Shown: positions 1-10,165, counted from the stretch's first letter. The stretch is DNA of 64,000 nt from Cornus controversa (GCA_026545225.1 CM048846.1:14781975-14845974); one strand, 5' to 3'. The notes: generated from the letters alone by a model not told the origin. Numbers and translations are program-made.

Positions 1-577
1 CAACCTTATTGAACTATGTGACAGGTGATCAAAAAATAGTATATTCTGGAATGTCAATGTACCCGTATATCTACCTTTATATTTTGAGCTTTTTATTTTT
101 TACTTTCCTTTTTCGGGTATGTCTATATACCCAGAAATTAAATTAAAAAAATGGAGAATGGAGGAAGATTTTTGGATTTAATTGAAGACCCAAAACACAT
201 GAATTGATTTGGTAAGCATAAACTGATTTGGTAAGCATGTATATAACCACACCTCTACGCTTCAATCAATCTCTCAGACTCTATTCTTTGATTTGCTCAA
301 ATGGGAGACCCAAGTACACATTATAAATATGTATATATAAAGCCCTACCGAGTGAGTTGTCCTTGCATTACATGTTCATAATTTAGACTAAACTTTAGAG
401 GAGGTCATTGCATTTAACCCTAATTGTAAGCATAAATTTTGAGATTTAGTAACACATAAGAAGCAGATATTAGATGGAAGCCAAGGTGGCCAATTGAAAA
501 AGTAATAGATTCAGATAAAATGGGGCTAACTTGCTCAACATTTTAGTCAACACATTAGAAGCAGAGTTCAGGTGTAA
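1..577. other. AT-rich intergenic DNA, no gene recognised
   Basis: The stretch is AT-rich with short homopolymer runs. I see no sustained reading frame, no transposon protein motif and no paired termini. It ends at the target duplication of the MITE that follows. Confidence 0.5.
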
Positions 578-585
578 CCTAAGGA

Positions 586-870
586 CCTGTTTGGCATGCA
601 TTTTGTTTTTGTTTTTATGTTTTGTTTCGTAAAAACAAAGCATGTATGGTACCGCCTGTTATGTTTGAATAGTGTTTAAACGTTTCAAAATTTTGAGCCG
701 AAATTGGAAACACCATTTTGGTGTTTTTTTTGTGTAGCAGAAAAAAAAAACACTTCAAACAGATTTTCTTTACCAAACATGTTGTTGATTCTATTTAAAA
801 CACACTCGTAACAAAACACTGTTTTAGACGGAAACAAAATCATCAAAAACAAAATACATGCCAAACGGAC
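586..870. mobile_element. hAT-like MITE, 285 bp, with 8-bp target duplication
   Basis: The two ends are inverted repeats: CTGTTTGGCATGCATTTTG on the left pairs with CAAAATACATGCCAAACGG on the right, and poly-T/poly-A rich arms continue the pairing inward. The direct repeat CCTAAGGA sits at 578-585 and 871-878, an 8-bp target duplication as made by hAT transposases. There is no coding capacity, so this is a non-autonomous copy. The superfamily is inferred from the duplication length and the GTTTGGC terminus. Confidence 0.7.
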
Positions 871-1080
871 CCTAAGGAGGCCAATTTAAAAGTGATGATT
901 CAAATGAAATGAGGCTAACTACTCATCAACAGTTCAGGGACATCTCAGCAAACCCTATGCAACATGGTGGTCATGAACACACCAACATGGCAAATTCTAA
1001 GAAAATGTAGGAATAGTGCGTATGTACGTGTATTTGGATTACTATAATTTTGGTTGATTCAACCAAACTTCTACATCAAT

Positions 1081-1214
1081 ACTTTGGTAAATGGTAATCC
1101 AAAGATTGAGTTCAATAAATATCATTGCAACACCTAAACTGATTGATACTTTGGTAAATGGTAATCCAAAGATTGAGTTCAATAAATATCATTGCAACAC
1201 CTAAACTGATTGAT
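1081..1214. repeat. Perfect tandem duplication, 2 x 67 bp
   Basis: The segment 1081-1147, starting ACTTTGGTAAATGG and ending CTGATTGAT, is repeated at 1148-1214 without any difference that I can see. The perfect identity suggests a recent duplication. There is no coding content. Confidence 0.9.
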
Positions 1215-1660
1215 AGCAGAGAACTAGTAAAATAAATCTCTTTTCCAGTGAAACAGATATACAAGTCGAGTAATCACAACCATATGCACACATGGGAAGT
1301 CATTGTCATTCTTCCGATCTTTTATGTGATAGAATTGAAGTAGAAATGAAAATGGAAATTGTCTTAAAAGTTTGCTACAGTTACTAAATGCGACAACAAC
1401 TTATCTTTCAAAGACAGTACAACTGTGTTGACCTCTGGGTTGAACTTCACAAAAGGCACAAACCTGTCAACAACAAAAAAACCGTAAGCTCATAATGGAG
1501 AATGGACGGTAAGCAAACATAAAGATGCAAAAGTGGCAATAAGGGGAAAAAAAATATCCTCGCCCAAACATTCAGAAATGGAACAAACACCATCACATAA
1601 AAAAGTTTCACCAAATAGCATTAAATCCAACATTTTCAAAAAAAATCAATATGGTACCCT
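1215..1660. other. Non-coding AT-rich stretch
   Basis: A 92-codon open frame starts at 1533, but it runs through A-rich sequence and straight across the foldback at 1661-1742, so I do not regard it as a gene. Nothing else is recognised. Confidence 0.4.
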
Positions 1661-1742
1661 GGGGCACATCCAGCCGTGTGTGTTGTGCACGCACGGTGGT
1701 GCCCACCACGCGTGCACAACACACATTGCTGGATGTGGCCCT
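1661..1742. repeat. GC-rich foldback (hairpin) element of about 82 bp
   Basis: The left arm GGGGCACATCCAGC...TGTGTGTTGTGCACGC pairs with the right arm GCGTGCACAACACACA...GCTGGATGTGGCCC. The arms are about 32 bp with only a few mismatches, around a 10-15 bp loop containing GGTGGTGCCCACCA. The hairpin is GC-rich in AT-rich surroundings. It could be a tiny foldback transposon or a microRNA-like stem; the sequence does not decide. Confidence 0.65.
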
Positions 1743-3227
1743 CTAAACTTTACAGAATTTTTTCTTCAAAATGATGATGAAGTTATAAGGGAAGAGGTAC
1801 AGAGAAATTAATTATTCTCATATACAAACTTAATAATTTACAAAAAAAAAAACAGATCGGTAGAAACCAGAGTGATAAATAAATAGAGTAAAAAAAGGTG
1901 AAAAGATTCAGCATTGACAAAAAGAAGGAAAGAAAAGACAGCAAGTTTACTTTAGTAAAAGGGAAACACCTTATTTAGCTAGATTATAGAGTCTGCAGCA
2001 ATCATTTTCATCACTTGTCAACTCGTTCTAGTTTAGAAAAAGAAAAATCACTATCTCTTGATTGATCTAATTAGATGTTTGTTTTTTATGCATGCTTTCT
2101 CTGGATATTTTTTCAAAGATATACAATCAAAACAGTGAAATATTTTTGTACGTTAAAAGTTGTGTGTGTTCCTAGAGTACTTCAGATCAATCTGTTCCAC
2201 ATTCCATTTCTATGTCTTTACTCAAGCTTTTTCAACTCTGCAGGACCGTGATAAGAGTAGCAGTGGACTCTGTGAAGGTGACCTAGCTTGGGGTTGGTAT
2301 TGACCCCAACTAATCCACCACAACTCTTCCATAAATTTGAAGTGTCCTAATTAGCCAAACCCAAACTAAAAGGGGTCGTGAGGGGTGTCTAATTCTCTAA
2401 GTGGTGGATGGAACAATGATTTATTGCGTGTGAGAACTGGTTATATATATCATAAAAATAAAATTATATCCATTCAAAAATACTAATTTTTTCCTATTCC
2501 TATTGATTTGTGACTTGAACCCCTCCCTTCCTCCTTGAGGGTGGGAAGATTATACCATTGGACCAGAGGCCCTTTGATGTCACAATGTAATGTTACTGCC
2601 TAAGTCTTCAAACAGGGGTTTTAGTTAATTACAGAGGTTACATAAATAGCTGATTGAACATACATATACACTAAGTGTCCTAATTAGCCAAGCCCAAACT
2701 AACGAGGAGTATAGATATATAGGAGAAGGGGGGTTAGGGGAACAGAAAAGCCCTAAAGTTGGTAAAACGCAGAGCAATAAATAGAGTAAAAAAAGGAAAA
2801 AAGTTGAACAGATTTAGAATGGAAAAAAGAAAGAAAAAAAAACCTAATCATATCACAAAAGGCGGTCCAAAGATCTAGACTGAAAAAAACAGCAAAGAAG
2901 TGATTTTATGAAGAAGAAGGTCATGAAGCTGCCAATCGCACCAACAGAAAAGCCCTAAATGGTACTGAGGTATTCTATCAACAAAAAAGAGCGATTGTCG
3001 ATCCTTTTATCTTTTTTACAACCCATTTCTCTAAAAAAAGAAAAAAATTATCAAATTTAAGAACTCATCCAATCTGACCCAAGGCTCTCTGAGCCTTTTA
3101 ATTCCCATCCAAAATTAGGAAATTTCGATTTTTCGTTAGTGGACTGTATTAAAAGGAATAACAACATGCCACAGGCATTGACAACCAAAACAGCATCTCA
3201 CCATCACTTGCTTTATATATATCCTGA
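1743..3227. other. Non-coding AT-rich stretch with A-rich tracts
   Basis: There are runs of A and repeats of AAAGAAAG type, and a short phrase recurs (GTGTCCTAATTAGCCAA near 2342 and again near 2673). No protein family, RNA gene or transposon terminus is recognised. Confidence 0.4.
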
Positions 3228-3461
3228 TTGTCCCACTCAACATCAGCAAAGAGCTCTTCTTCAACCGACCACACATCAATAGCCATACAGACCAGGCCAT
3301 TTCTGATACACTGTCCCAAACATACAAACCAAACAACCCACCAATCCATTACCACAACCAACCAATTAACCAAAAACATTTCTCTGCAGTCACTTCACCA
3401 TCCACCTATCCAAACCCCTCCCACTATCCCAACTAGCTATACAGACCAAGCCATTTCTGAT
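3228..3461 (+). other. Ser/Thr/Pro-rich low-complexity open frame, possible 5' part of the LINE
   Basis: The plus strand is open from 3228 and would encode Ser, Thr, Pro and His-rich low-complexity sequence. The phrase GCCATTTCTGATACACT occurs near 3297 and, split by a MITE, around 3451-3840. The MITE therefore interrupted a locally duplicated sequence that continues into the LINE remnant. Low-complexity N-terminal regions are common in plant LINE ORF1 proteins, so this may belong to the same element, but no diagnostic motif is present. Confidence 0.3.
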
Positions 3462-3827
3462 CATAGTTGTCAAAGGCGCGGGGCGCAGCGAGGCGCAGCC
3501 TCTGCGCCTAGGGTATGCCTAGGCGAGGCCCCTTCAAAGAGGCGCGCGCCTCAGGCACTGAGGCGCGAGGCGCACCTGCAGATGCTGTTTTCTCACTCTG
3601 AAACCTGTTTTCCTGTGTCATTTGTTGTTAATTGCCATGAATATGCTTTTTATTTGCTCTCAATTGTAGTTGTTCTACATTGTTTCACTCACTCACTACA
3701 AAATGTGATATTTAAAAAAAAAAAATTCAACTTGCGCCTCACTTCAGTCAGGCCCGCACCTCGCCTCGCGCCTCAGGCTCCAGGAAGCCTTAGCGCCTTA
3801 GTGCACCTTGAGCCTTTAACAACTATG
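3462..3827. mobile_element. GC-rich MITE, 366 bp, with 8-bp target duplication
   Basis: The termini CATAGTTGTCAAAGG and CCTTTAACAACTATG are inverted repeats with one mismatch in 15. They are flanked by TTTCTGAT at 3454-3461 and 3828-3835. Both ends are rich in GGCGC/GCGCC motifs and the middle is AT-rich, so the element could fold into a long stem. The 8-bp duplication fits hAT; if one more base belongs to it, Mutator-like would fit instead. It sits inside or beside the LINE remnant and is therefore younger. Confidence 0.75.
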
Positions 3828-4016
3828 TTTCTGATACACTAGAGGTAAACACCCAACCATCATGTCAACCTCCACTGAACCAACCACCCCTATGGTCCAA
3901 GGTGGCTCAAAAAACATATCCTAAAATGAACTTTGAGAACCTTGAACCCTTAAAACTAGGAAATGAGCTCATGGTGGGCCCTCCACAATGTAGCAAATCA
4001 GAGGGATGTGATGAAT

Positions 4017-4498
4017 AGGAAAACCGCCTGATTGGTTTCTTTATTCAAAAGAAACTACCCTTTGGCATGGTTTCTTCCATTGCAAAAAATGTGTGGACTC
4101 ACAAAAGGCTGACAGAGGTACTTGGTAATGAGCAATGATTCTCTGTCTTCGAGTTTAACAATGAGAGGGAATGCAATAACATCATTGAAGAAGGTCCTTG
4201 GATGTTTGCAAACAAACCAACTATGGAAGAAAATGGTAACCAAAAATGCAGTTTAATAGCAACATTTGCTAGTGGATCATTTGCTAGCGCTACTGGCAGA
4301 CCTCTCTTTGCTGATGAATTTACTGAAACCAAGAAGAGGATATCATTTCCTAGAATTTGTGCTGAGGTTGATGCTAAAAAACATCTGGTGGAATCATTCA
4401 AATTGAAAGTGAGAGAAGAAGAGTTTGTAACCATCAAGGCCCCCAGTCTTGCAAATGCTTTGAACACTCCCAAAGAAACTGTCAAAAGGCCAATTTGA
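4017..4498 (+). pseudogene. LINE ORF1 fragment with DUF4283 domain
   Basis: Translation in one frame from 4029 gives IGFFIQKKLPFGMVSS and then, after an internal stop near 4137, FSVFEFNNERECNNIIEEGPW. This is the DUF4283 pattern (Phe-rich strand, then EEGPW) typical of plant LINE ORF1 proteins. The continuation from 4202 encodes RPLFADEFTETKKRISFPRI and AEVDAKKHLVE, the usual piece downstream of DUF4283. The stop and a small frame problem near 4200 make it a pseudogene. ORF1 proteins bind the element RNA; that role is family knowledge. Confidence 0.7.
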
Positions 4499-4733
4499 CA
4501 TGGGTGATGGTACAGAAGGACACCACAAAACAAACCCAGGTCAAGTGAATGACAGAGTAGATTGCAGTAACATCAAAGGGCATACAGAAGCCACCCCCAT
4601 GTGAGATGATGCAAGCTCAAACCCAGAAACGTTGCTAAACCTACAACACCCTCTCCCTTGACTGCACCTCCACAAAACCGAATCATTAACAATTCAGTGA
4701 TCCTAAACCCCACCCCAGTTCCCAACCACCCAA

Positions 4734-5225
4734 TTGACCAGGCATCCCAAATTAAGCAAGCTTCCTCCACCAAAGCTTTATCCTAACAATATAAAGATCA
4801 AGGTGCTTCTACCACTCTCATGCTTACCTGGCAGTAGAACTGAATCCTCTCAGTCCACAAACAGGTTTCAAGTGCTATCTGAAATGGATGAAAGTGAAGA
4901 AATCAATGAGGAGCAATTAACCAGCTGCTCAAGAGTCAAGAACATCCCACAGTCTTCACCAGCAGAAAGCAGGTCACCTAAGGGCAAAGGCAAACAAACC
5001 CTAGATCAGAATGAACTGAGCCCATACAAAGAGACGGAGACGGAGGAAGATGTCATCAAAAGATCAGAAGTTCTACACCCAAAAATAGGAAAAGACCAAG
5101 GAAAGGGGCCAAAAAAGCAGCCAAGAAGGCCAAGGAGGAAGCAATTTCAAGCTTCTTTGCTCATCTACAGACACCACCTCCCAAATGACGGTTCTTGGTG
5201 CTTGGAATGTGAGGGGTATGAATAA
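4734..5225 (+). pseudogene. LINE ORF1 C-terminal region overlapping the start of ORF2
   Basis: The frame contains NRFQVLSEMDESEE, matching the acidic NRFxxL motif near the C-terminus of plant LINE ORF1 proteins, followed by a Lys/Arg-rich stretch (KGPKKQPRRPRRKQF). No CCHC zinc knuckle is visible. The end of this frame overlaps, in another frame, the ORF2 start at 5185. The first 40 or so codons lack clear family features. Confidence 0.55.
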
Positions 5226-5256
5226 CCCCTCTAAACAAAAGGAAGTAAGGAGATAG
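5185..5256 (+). pseudogene. Start of LINE ORF2 endonuclease, 23 residues then stop
   Basis: The reading is MTVLGAWNVRGMNN followed by PSKQKEVRR and a TAG stop. The WNVRGLNN-like motif with its Asn opens the APE-type endonuclease domain of plant L1 elements. Only this leading strand survives; the catalytic Glu and His motifs are absent. Confidence 0.7.
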
Positions 5257-5262
5257 GGAACC

Positions 5263-5984
5263 CAAAGTTACATTTAACCTGTAATTCTTAATTCTTTTGC
5301 TCTTCACACCACGTGAATGAACATAAGATACATTTATACTGTAATTATTCCCCCATCACCTGCTTGCACACAAATACAGAGACCCCGCAGAAAACAAGAA
5401 AAGAAATGAAAGACAAAAATGGAGAGAAGAAAAAGATTAAAAAATTAATAATAATAAATAAATAACTCATGCCTGCTTTACTCCCGATTTTTATAGCCAA
5501 CTGACGTGACAATCCTTGAATTAAAACATAGGTTTGAATCTTAAAATAGGCAACCAAAATGTAAATTGGTCTATATCAGTTTCCTATGCATTATGGCTGC
5601 CCAGCCAGACATCCCGGGACATCCTCAGACAGGACATCAGAAATCAAAATGAATTAATGAAAGATGGCATGGGAAAAGGAAATAATCTAAAGAGCTAGAG
5701 AGAGAGAGCTCACGAGACCATTCAGCCTATAGTATTGTCAGTGTGAGAAGTTCCAATTCAAATAAGATTCTGCAGGATTGTTACTCGATCGTCCTGCACA
5801 AAAAAAATATATATATAGTGAATAAATAAAATAAAAAACGATTTAAAAAAAAATATTACAAGTTAAATACCGTCTTACGCCTCTTATTCCTTGTATGATC
5901 AATACTAATCATCCGATCCCCATGAACGTAAATATCATTAGATGATCTGACCAACTAGAGTCCCCCGGCAGGTTAATGTGCCGC
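5263..5984. other. Non-coding stretch with a short GA microsatellite
   Basis: The sequence is AT-rich with a GAGAGAGAGAG run near 5697-5709 and an ATATAT run near 5806. A minus-strand open frame at 5345-5557 is Phe/Ile-rich low complexity and is not considered a gene. Nothing else is recognised. Confidence 0.4.
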
Positions 5985-5989
5985 ATGGC

Positions 5990-6690
5990 AATAGATAAGT
6001 TGGAGACCAAACAGGCCGCGTAGAGCCCCAGCCACATCGCGAGCACCAGCCGGGGCCGGGGACATACCACCAGCTGAGGCCGCCATTGGCAACATACCAC
6101 CAGCCGGGGCCGCCATTGGCAACATACCACCAGGGCCGCCATTGGCAACATACCACCAGTCGGGGCCGCTATTGGCAACATACCACCCGCTGGGGCCAAG
6201 CCAGGGCCAGCATTAGTGACATACCACCAGCCGGGGCCGGCATTGGCGACATACCACCAGCCGGAGCCGGTGACATACCACCAACTGGTGGTATGTCACC
6301 TGCTCCGGTTGGTGGTATGTCACCAATGTCCTCGGCACCAACTGGTGGTATGTCACCAATATAGCCGCCAACTGGTGGTATGTCACTGACTCCGGCTGGT
6401 GGTATGTCGTCAATGGCAGCCCCAGCCTGTGGTATGTCCTGGACCCAGCGGGTGATATGTCCCTGCCCTGACTGGTGGTATGTTGCCAATGGCGGCTGGT
6501 GGTATGTCGTCAATGGCAGCCCCAGCCTGTGGTATGTCTTGGACCCAGCGGGTGATATGTCCCTGCCCTAACTGGTGGTATGTTGCCAATGGCGGCCCCG
6601 GCTGGTGGTATGTCCCCGGCCCTGGCTGGTGCTTGCGATGCGGCTGGGCTCTCCGCGGCCTGTTTGGTCTCCAATTTATCAGGTGAATCC
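5990..6690. repeat. Large inverted repeat built from a GDIPPAG-type minisatellite
   Basis: From about 5995 to 6284 the sequence repeats GACATACCACCAGC-type units with GGGGCCGCCATTGGC spacers. From about 6285 to 6690 the same units run in the opposite orientation (GGTGGTATGTC). The centre, 6269-6300, is an almost perfect 32-bp palindrome. The outer flanks also pair: GGAGACCAAACAGGCCGCG at about 6003 against CGCGGCCTGTTTGGTCTCC near 6655. Translated, one strand gives GDIPPAG repeats and the other GGMSP repeats. The outer flank ETKQAA and the GDIPPAG motif recur in the tandem array beyond 41 kb. Confidence 0.85.
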
Positions 6691-6699
6691 ATGATTGGC

Positions 6700-6860
6700 T
6701 AGCAATCCTGCCAATTTGAGAAAAAAAGTTTATAAATGACAGTTGGAGTGTCACATAATAATAATAATAATAATAAAAGATTGTTATAACTCCCTGAGTC
6801 TCTTTGGGACTCTCAATAGCGACAATAAGGTATTTGAAATTTCAACATAATCTGTATTTG
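6700..6860 (+). repeat. Dispersed fragment of the array family with (AAT)n
   Basis: The order is CAGTTGGAGTGTCACA, an (ATA/AAT) microsatellite, then AACTCCCTGAGTCTC, CTCAATAGCG and TTCAACATAATCT. Near-identical phrases in the same order occur at 28.5-28.62 kb, 40.79-40.92 kb and in most array units between 41.8 and 59.5 kb. It abuts the inverted repeat, so both modules of the array unit are present here, rearranged. Confidence 0.75.
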
Positions 6861-8723
6861 TGCCATTTTTGTGAAATTGATAAGAAAGTTCATACTTCAA
6901 ATTTTTATGTAAAGAAATTTGCAGCTGTCTATAGTTCATGCAAGCAATTGCATCAGTTGTTTCCTTGCATGTGCAATTAGAAGAAATTGAAAATATTTAA
7001 GAACCCTAATTTAACAACAGAGAACTAGGACATACCTTCAACTGAAACCCTAAGAGGGAGGCAGCCTGATCTAGGTTTCTCTATAAGAAACTGAGAATCG
7101 AATAAGATTGTTGTGATCAAAATCTGATTTCAAAGAATTTGCCTAGGAAAAAAAATATACATTAGTGTAATTTCAAGAACTCAAAAGATTGTAACACGCA
7201 TAAGTATAATTTCAAGAACTCAAAAATCGTAACTTAAGAACTGAAAATAATCATACAAAGAAATACATACAAACACATACGCATAAATATATTTATAGAG
7301 AGATGTTACCAGTGAGAGATGAAAGCAGACGATCGGGACTAGAGGGAGGAGAGAGAATAACAGCAGAAGAAAAAAAAGTACGAAGAGGTTTCGCGTCTAT
7401 TGAGACATGGGGCCGTTTGGATGGATGTTTTGATATAGATTTTTGTTTTAGCAAATAACATAACATATGTTGTGTTATATTAATTGACTAGGGTATTGCT
7501 CGTGCCTACGACACTATAAAACAAAAAATTATTGGATTGTATATACAAACTTGTATATATCCTATTACATTTGACAATACTTACGTACACTTAATACACA
7601 ACTTGTATCTAAGTGTACAATACATCTTACAAACTCATAACGTACCCAAACGGTATTGAGTGTTGATCACCATTGTCAGGTGGTTGATTCCACTGTTCCT
7701 TGTTCCGCGTCCGACTCCTAGTTTGCCGTCATCGTTTTCAGTGCAGGAGCCGCCTTAAACAACTCCCTTGACAACAAAACCTTTTAATCTTATACACCCG
7801 CCACCGGCTCTTCGTCAATTAGCGTCCCCATTATCGTGGATTAAGCCTTATTCATAAAAAAAAAACCAAATGATAATTCTGTAACAATAATAGCTTCTTA
7901 CAAATGATAGTTCTTTCAGCACATTGATCATACACAAAGCAAAAGATAGAGGAAAATCAGTAAGTTCAAGTTTAATTCAAGAACATCAATAAAGAATTGT
8001 GCTTGAATTGGGAATTGGTAAAACAAATTAGAGAGAGAAAGATAGTACCTTTAGAGAGTTGGGTGTTGTAAAAGATAATTTTTTGCCCAAGACCAACCAA
8101 AATCATGAAGAGTTATATATTATGTAATATTATTTTCTATATATTATGTATGAGGGTGAGGAACCAAGTCAAAAGATGAAGCCAAAAAAAGGTGAGAAAA
8201 GGAGATAAAGTTGGAGTAAAAAAAAAAAGAAAAAGACCAATGCCGAGGAGCCAAACAACCACTATCTCCATTTCGGCCGAAAGTGAAAAGAAGAGAAAAG
8301 AATATAACAATCCAAATTAACAATCACAAATTCACTACTAATAAATCAATCATTCCTAATAAACCACAAATCTACAACAACGTATTCAAGAAATTACATA
8401 ACTAAAAAGACTAAAATCAAACACCTGAAAGGGAGAAAAAATAACTAAATAAGAGAGAGAGACCTGAGAAAGAAGCATGGAACTGAAGATGGACCCCTAT
8501 TTAAAATTAAAATAAAATTTACCCAAAAATAAAACGATTTACCCAATTGAAGGTCTAAACAGATTATTAAATCAAAGGATATGGTAAAACTGAAATTATA
8601 CATTTCTAAAAAAAATTACCCCAATTTAATCTATAGGATATGTAAGTAAATGAAATAACTTGCAAGAATCATTTGACTTCTTCGTAATCGCATTGGCAGC
8701 TGGCAAACTTCCTGCTAACCGAA
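6861..8723. other. Non-coding AT-rich stretch, no gene recognised
   Basis: There is a degenerate local duplication of TATAATTTCAAGAACTCAAAA near 7167 and 7204, and a GGGGCCGTTTGGATGG motif near 7410 that resembles one end of a hAT MITE without a visible partner. Poly-A runs occur near 7858 and 8220. No protein similarity is recognised. Confidence 0.4.
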
Positions 8724-8916
8724 ATATCTTCCCAAGGTTTTATTAATTTATTTCAAATATGGTTCATACATGATCTTTCAGGAAGAGCATATGCATTGTT
8801 AGATAGTGCAACACATTTGCAAAGAGAATAAATCAGGGAGTAGAACACAGGCAATCAAATTCCAACCTATCAGGTAAAGTTTTGCTATTAAAATTTCAGT
8901 TATCATCAATTCATCA
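8724..8916 (-). repeat. Direct repeat R1: copy of the intron at 9708-9903
   Basis: About 193 bp, from ATATCTTCCCAAGG to CATCAATTCATCA, are nearly identical to 9708-9903. The second copy lies directly downstream, on the minus strand, of the splice donor of a COP1-interacting-protein-7-like exon, so both copies are best read as intron sequence. R1 has lost its adjoining exon and instead abuts the kinase fragment at 8917. Confidence 0.8.
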
Positions 8917-9205
8917 AGAAGAAGAGGTAGGGATGCACATTGAAGAAGAGGAACATGTCAAGATAGTAAAGAAACTAACTATAGTAGGGTTGTGGTGCAT
9001 TCAATGGTACCCAGTGGATCACCCTGCCATGAACATTGTAGTTCAAATGCTGGAAGGGGAAGGAGATACTCTGTCTGTGCCCCCAAGTCCTTTTGCTTCA
9101 TCAGTTCAAATGAATAGCTCAGCCATTCAAAGGAATAGTTATAGCTCGACCATGACTGCAAGTACTTTTGATACAGAGTTGGAAGTTATTTTTGAATCAG
9201 AGTAA
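8917..9205 (+). pseudogene. LRK10-like receptor kinase, C-terminal kinase fragment
   Basis: The open frame reads [17 protein letters not shown], then [18 protein letters not shown] and [10 protein letters not shown], and ends in TAA at 9203-9205. This is subdomain XI plus the tail of plant receptor kinases of the LRK10/PR5K-like type (usual pattern GLWCIQ...RPSM..VVQMLEG...PPxPF). About 95 codons of a roughly 300-residue kinase domain remain; ATP-binding and catalytic loops are absent. The conserved Arg of the RPxM motif is His (DHPAM). It starts exactly where direct repeat R1 ends, so it is a transplanted gene end. Confidence 0.75.
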
Positions 9206-9707
9206 CAACGTAAATTTGATTTTTTGGTGTTATTACTATTTGTCCAAACCATGTCTTCATTCAACCATACCAAGTACAATTGTCAACCCTATTGGGGGGA
9301 TTTGGAAATATATATCAGTGCAAGTATTGCTTGTTTCTATGTAGAATTTTATCACTATTTCTTTTCGTTCTTCAAATAGTAATAGAGAACTTTATTGCAT
9401 TATTAGAGGAAAAAGCAAAACACATATATACACCTTTGATTTAACTAAAATATGGTAGCAAAGTATGTAAGAAGAACCAGTGGTGGAATTATTAAATAAT
9501 TGGGATAGTAGTATAGTTAGCGAATACTCTTAGTATATATATAAACGTAGATTCTTATAAATGAAAAAAGATTTTTTGTACACCATACATCAACAGAAAA
9601 GGACTTTCTTTTTTCAATTGAACCTCATAACAGACAAATAAACATTTTATGCATTATATTCCAAGAAAATAATAAAATGCAAGAAGCAAAAATTTTCAAA
9701 GTGGTAA
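9206..9707. other. Probable 3' flank carried along with the kinase fragment
   Basis: AT-rich sequence without coding content lies between the kinase stop codon and direct repeat R2. It may be the 3' UTR and downstream sequence of the kinase source gene; this is inferred from position only. Confidence 0.35.
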
Positions 9708-9903
9708 AAATATCTTCCCAATGTTTTATTAATTTTTTTTAAAATGTGGTTCATACATGATCTTTCAGGAAGAGCATATGCATTGTTAGATAGTGCAACA
9801 CATTTGCAAAGAGAATATATAAAGGAGTAGAACACAGGCAATCAAATTCCAACCCATCAAGTAAAGTTTTGCTACTAAAATTTCAGTTATCATCAATTCA
9901 TCA
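9708..9903 (-). repeat. Direct repeat R2: intron next to the CIP7-like exon
   Basis: Nearly identical to 8724-8916. Read on the minus strand it begins at the splice donor GTATGATG that follows exon sequence ending CGACAAAG, so it is the intron downstream of that exon. Confidence 0.75.
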
Positions 9904-9906
9904 TAC

Positions 9907-10050
9907 CTTTGTCGGCCTGGCCTGCCCTGCCCTGCTATATTGGCATTTGAAGATTCATTAGAATGAACAGAACTCTCAATCTGCAAAATTTCTTCTTGGA
10001 TTCGCACAAAACTCTCGAGAATTTCAGGTGTGCTTATGAAGCGTACAAAT
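9907..10050 (-). pseudogene. Exon fragment of a COP1-interacting protein 7-like gene
   Basis: On the minus strand an acceptor (TTCTGTGGCAG) precedes about 48 codons and a donor (AAAG|GTATG) follows. The peptide reads FVRFISTPEILESFV, RIQEEILQIESSVHSNES, SNANIAG. This matches my recollection of the N-terminal conserved block of plant COP1-interacting-protein-7-like proteins (RFVSTPEVLERF...EIVQIESS). Codon phase at the acceptor fits a preceding Arg codon. No neighbouring exons are recognised, so it is treated as a gene fragment. The assignment rests on motif memory. Confidence 0.5.
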
Positions 10051-10165
10051 CTGCCACAGAAATAAGATGTGTCAAAAATTAGTTACATTAACTTAAATTA
10101 TTAAAGGCAAAATGAAAAAAAAAAAAAAACCTTGAACAGTCAAAGCATAAGGTCAAGAACAGTGC

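Larger units (their letters stand above)
3838..5262 (+). mobile_element. L1-type LINE remnant (5' portion only)
   Basis: This interval carries, in order, a DUF4283 ORF1 segment (about 4020-4200), an ORF1 continuation (4202-4498), a charged ORF1 C-terminal region (about 4830-5190), and the first codons of ORF2 with the endonuclease motif WNVRGMNNPSKQKEV at 5185-5256. Downstream the sequence switches abruptly to unrelated AT-rich DNA, so reverse transcriptase and the 3' end are missing. This is the reverse of the usual LINE 5' truncation and implies a later deletion or rearrangement. Confidence 0.7.

Noticed and set aside
1533-1811. 92-codon plus-strand open frame
   Set aside because: Half of it is the GC-rich hairpin and the rest is A-rich low complexity; no start context or family resemblance.
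3482-3820. Open frame through the GC-rich block
   Set aside because: It lies within a MITE with clear inverted ends and target duplication; the GGCGC-rich sequence opens frames by composition.
6086-6754. Gly/Pro/Met-rich open frames in the 6-kb inverted repeat as a structural protein gene
   Set aside because: The same repeat unit is open on both strands by composition, and the reading direction flips at the palindrome centre.
7408-7500. GGGGCCGTTTGGATGG as one end of a hAT MITE
   Set aside because: No partner terminus or target duplication could be found within 2 kb.
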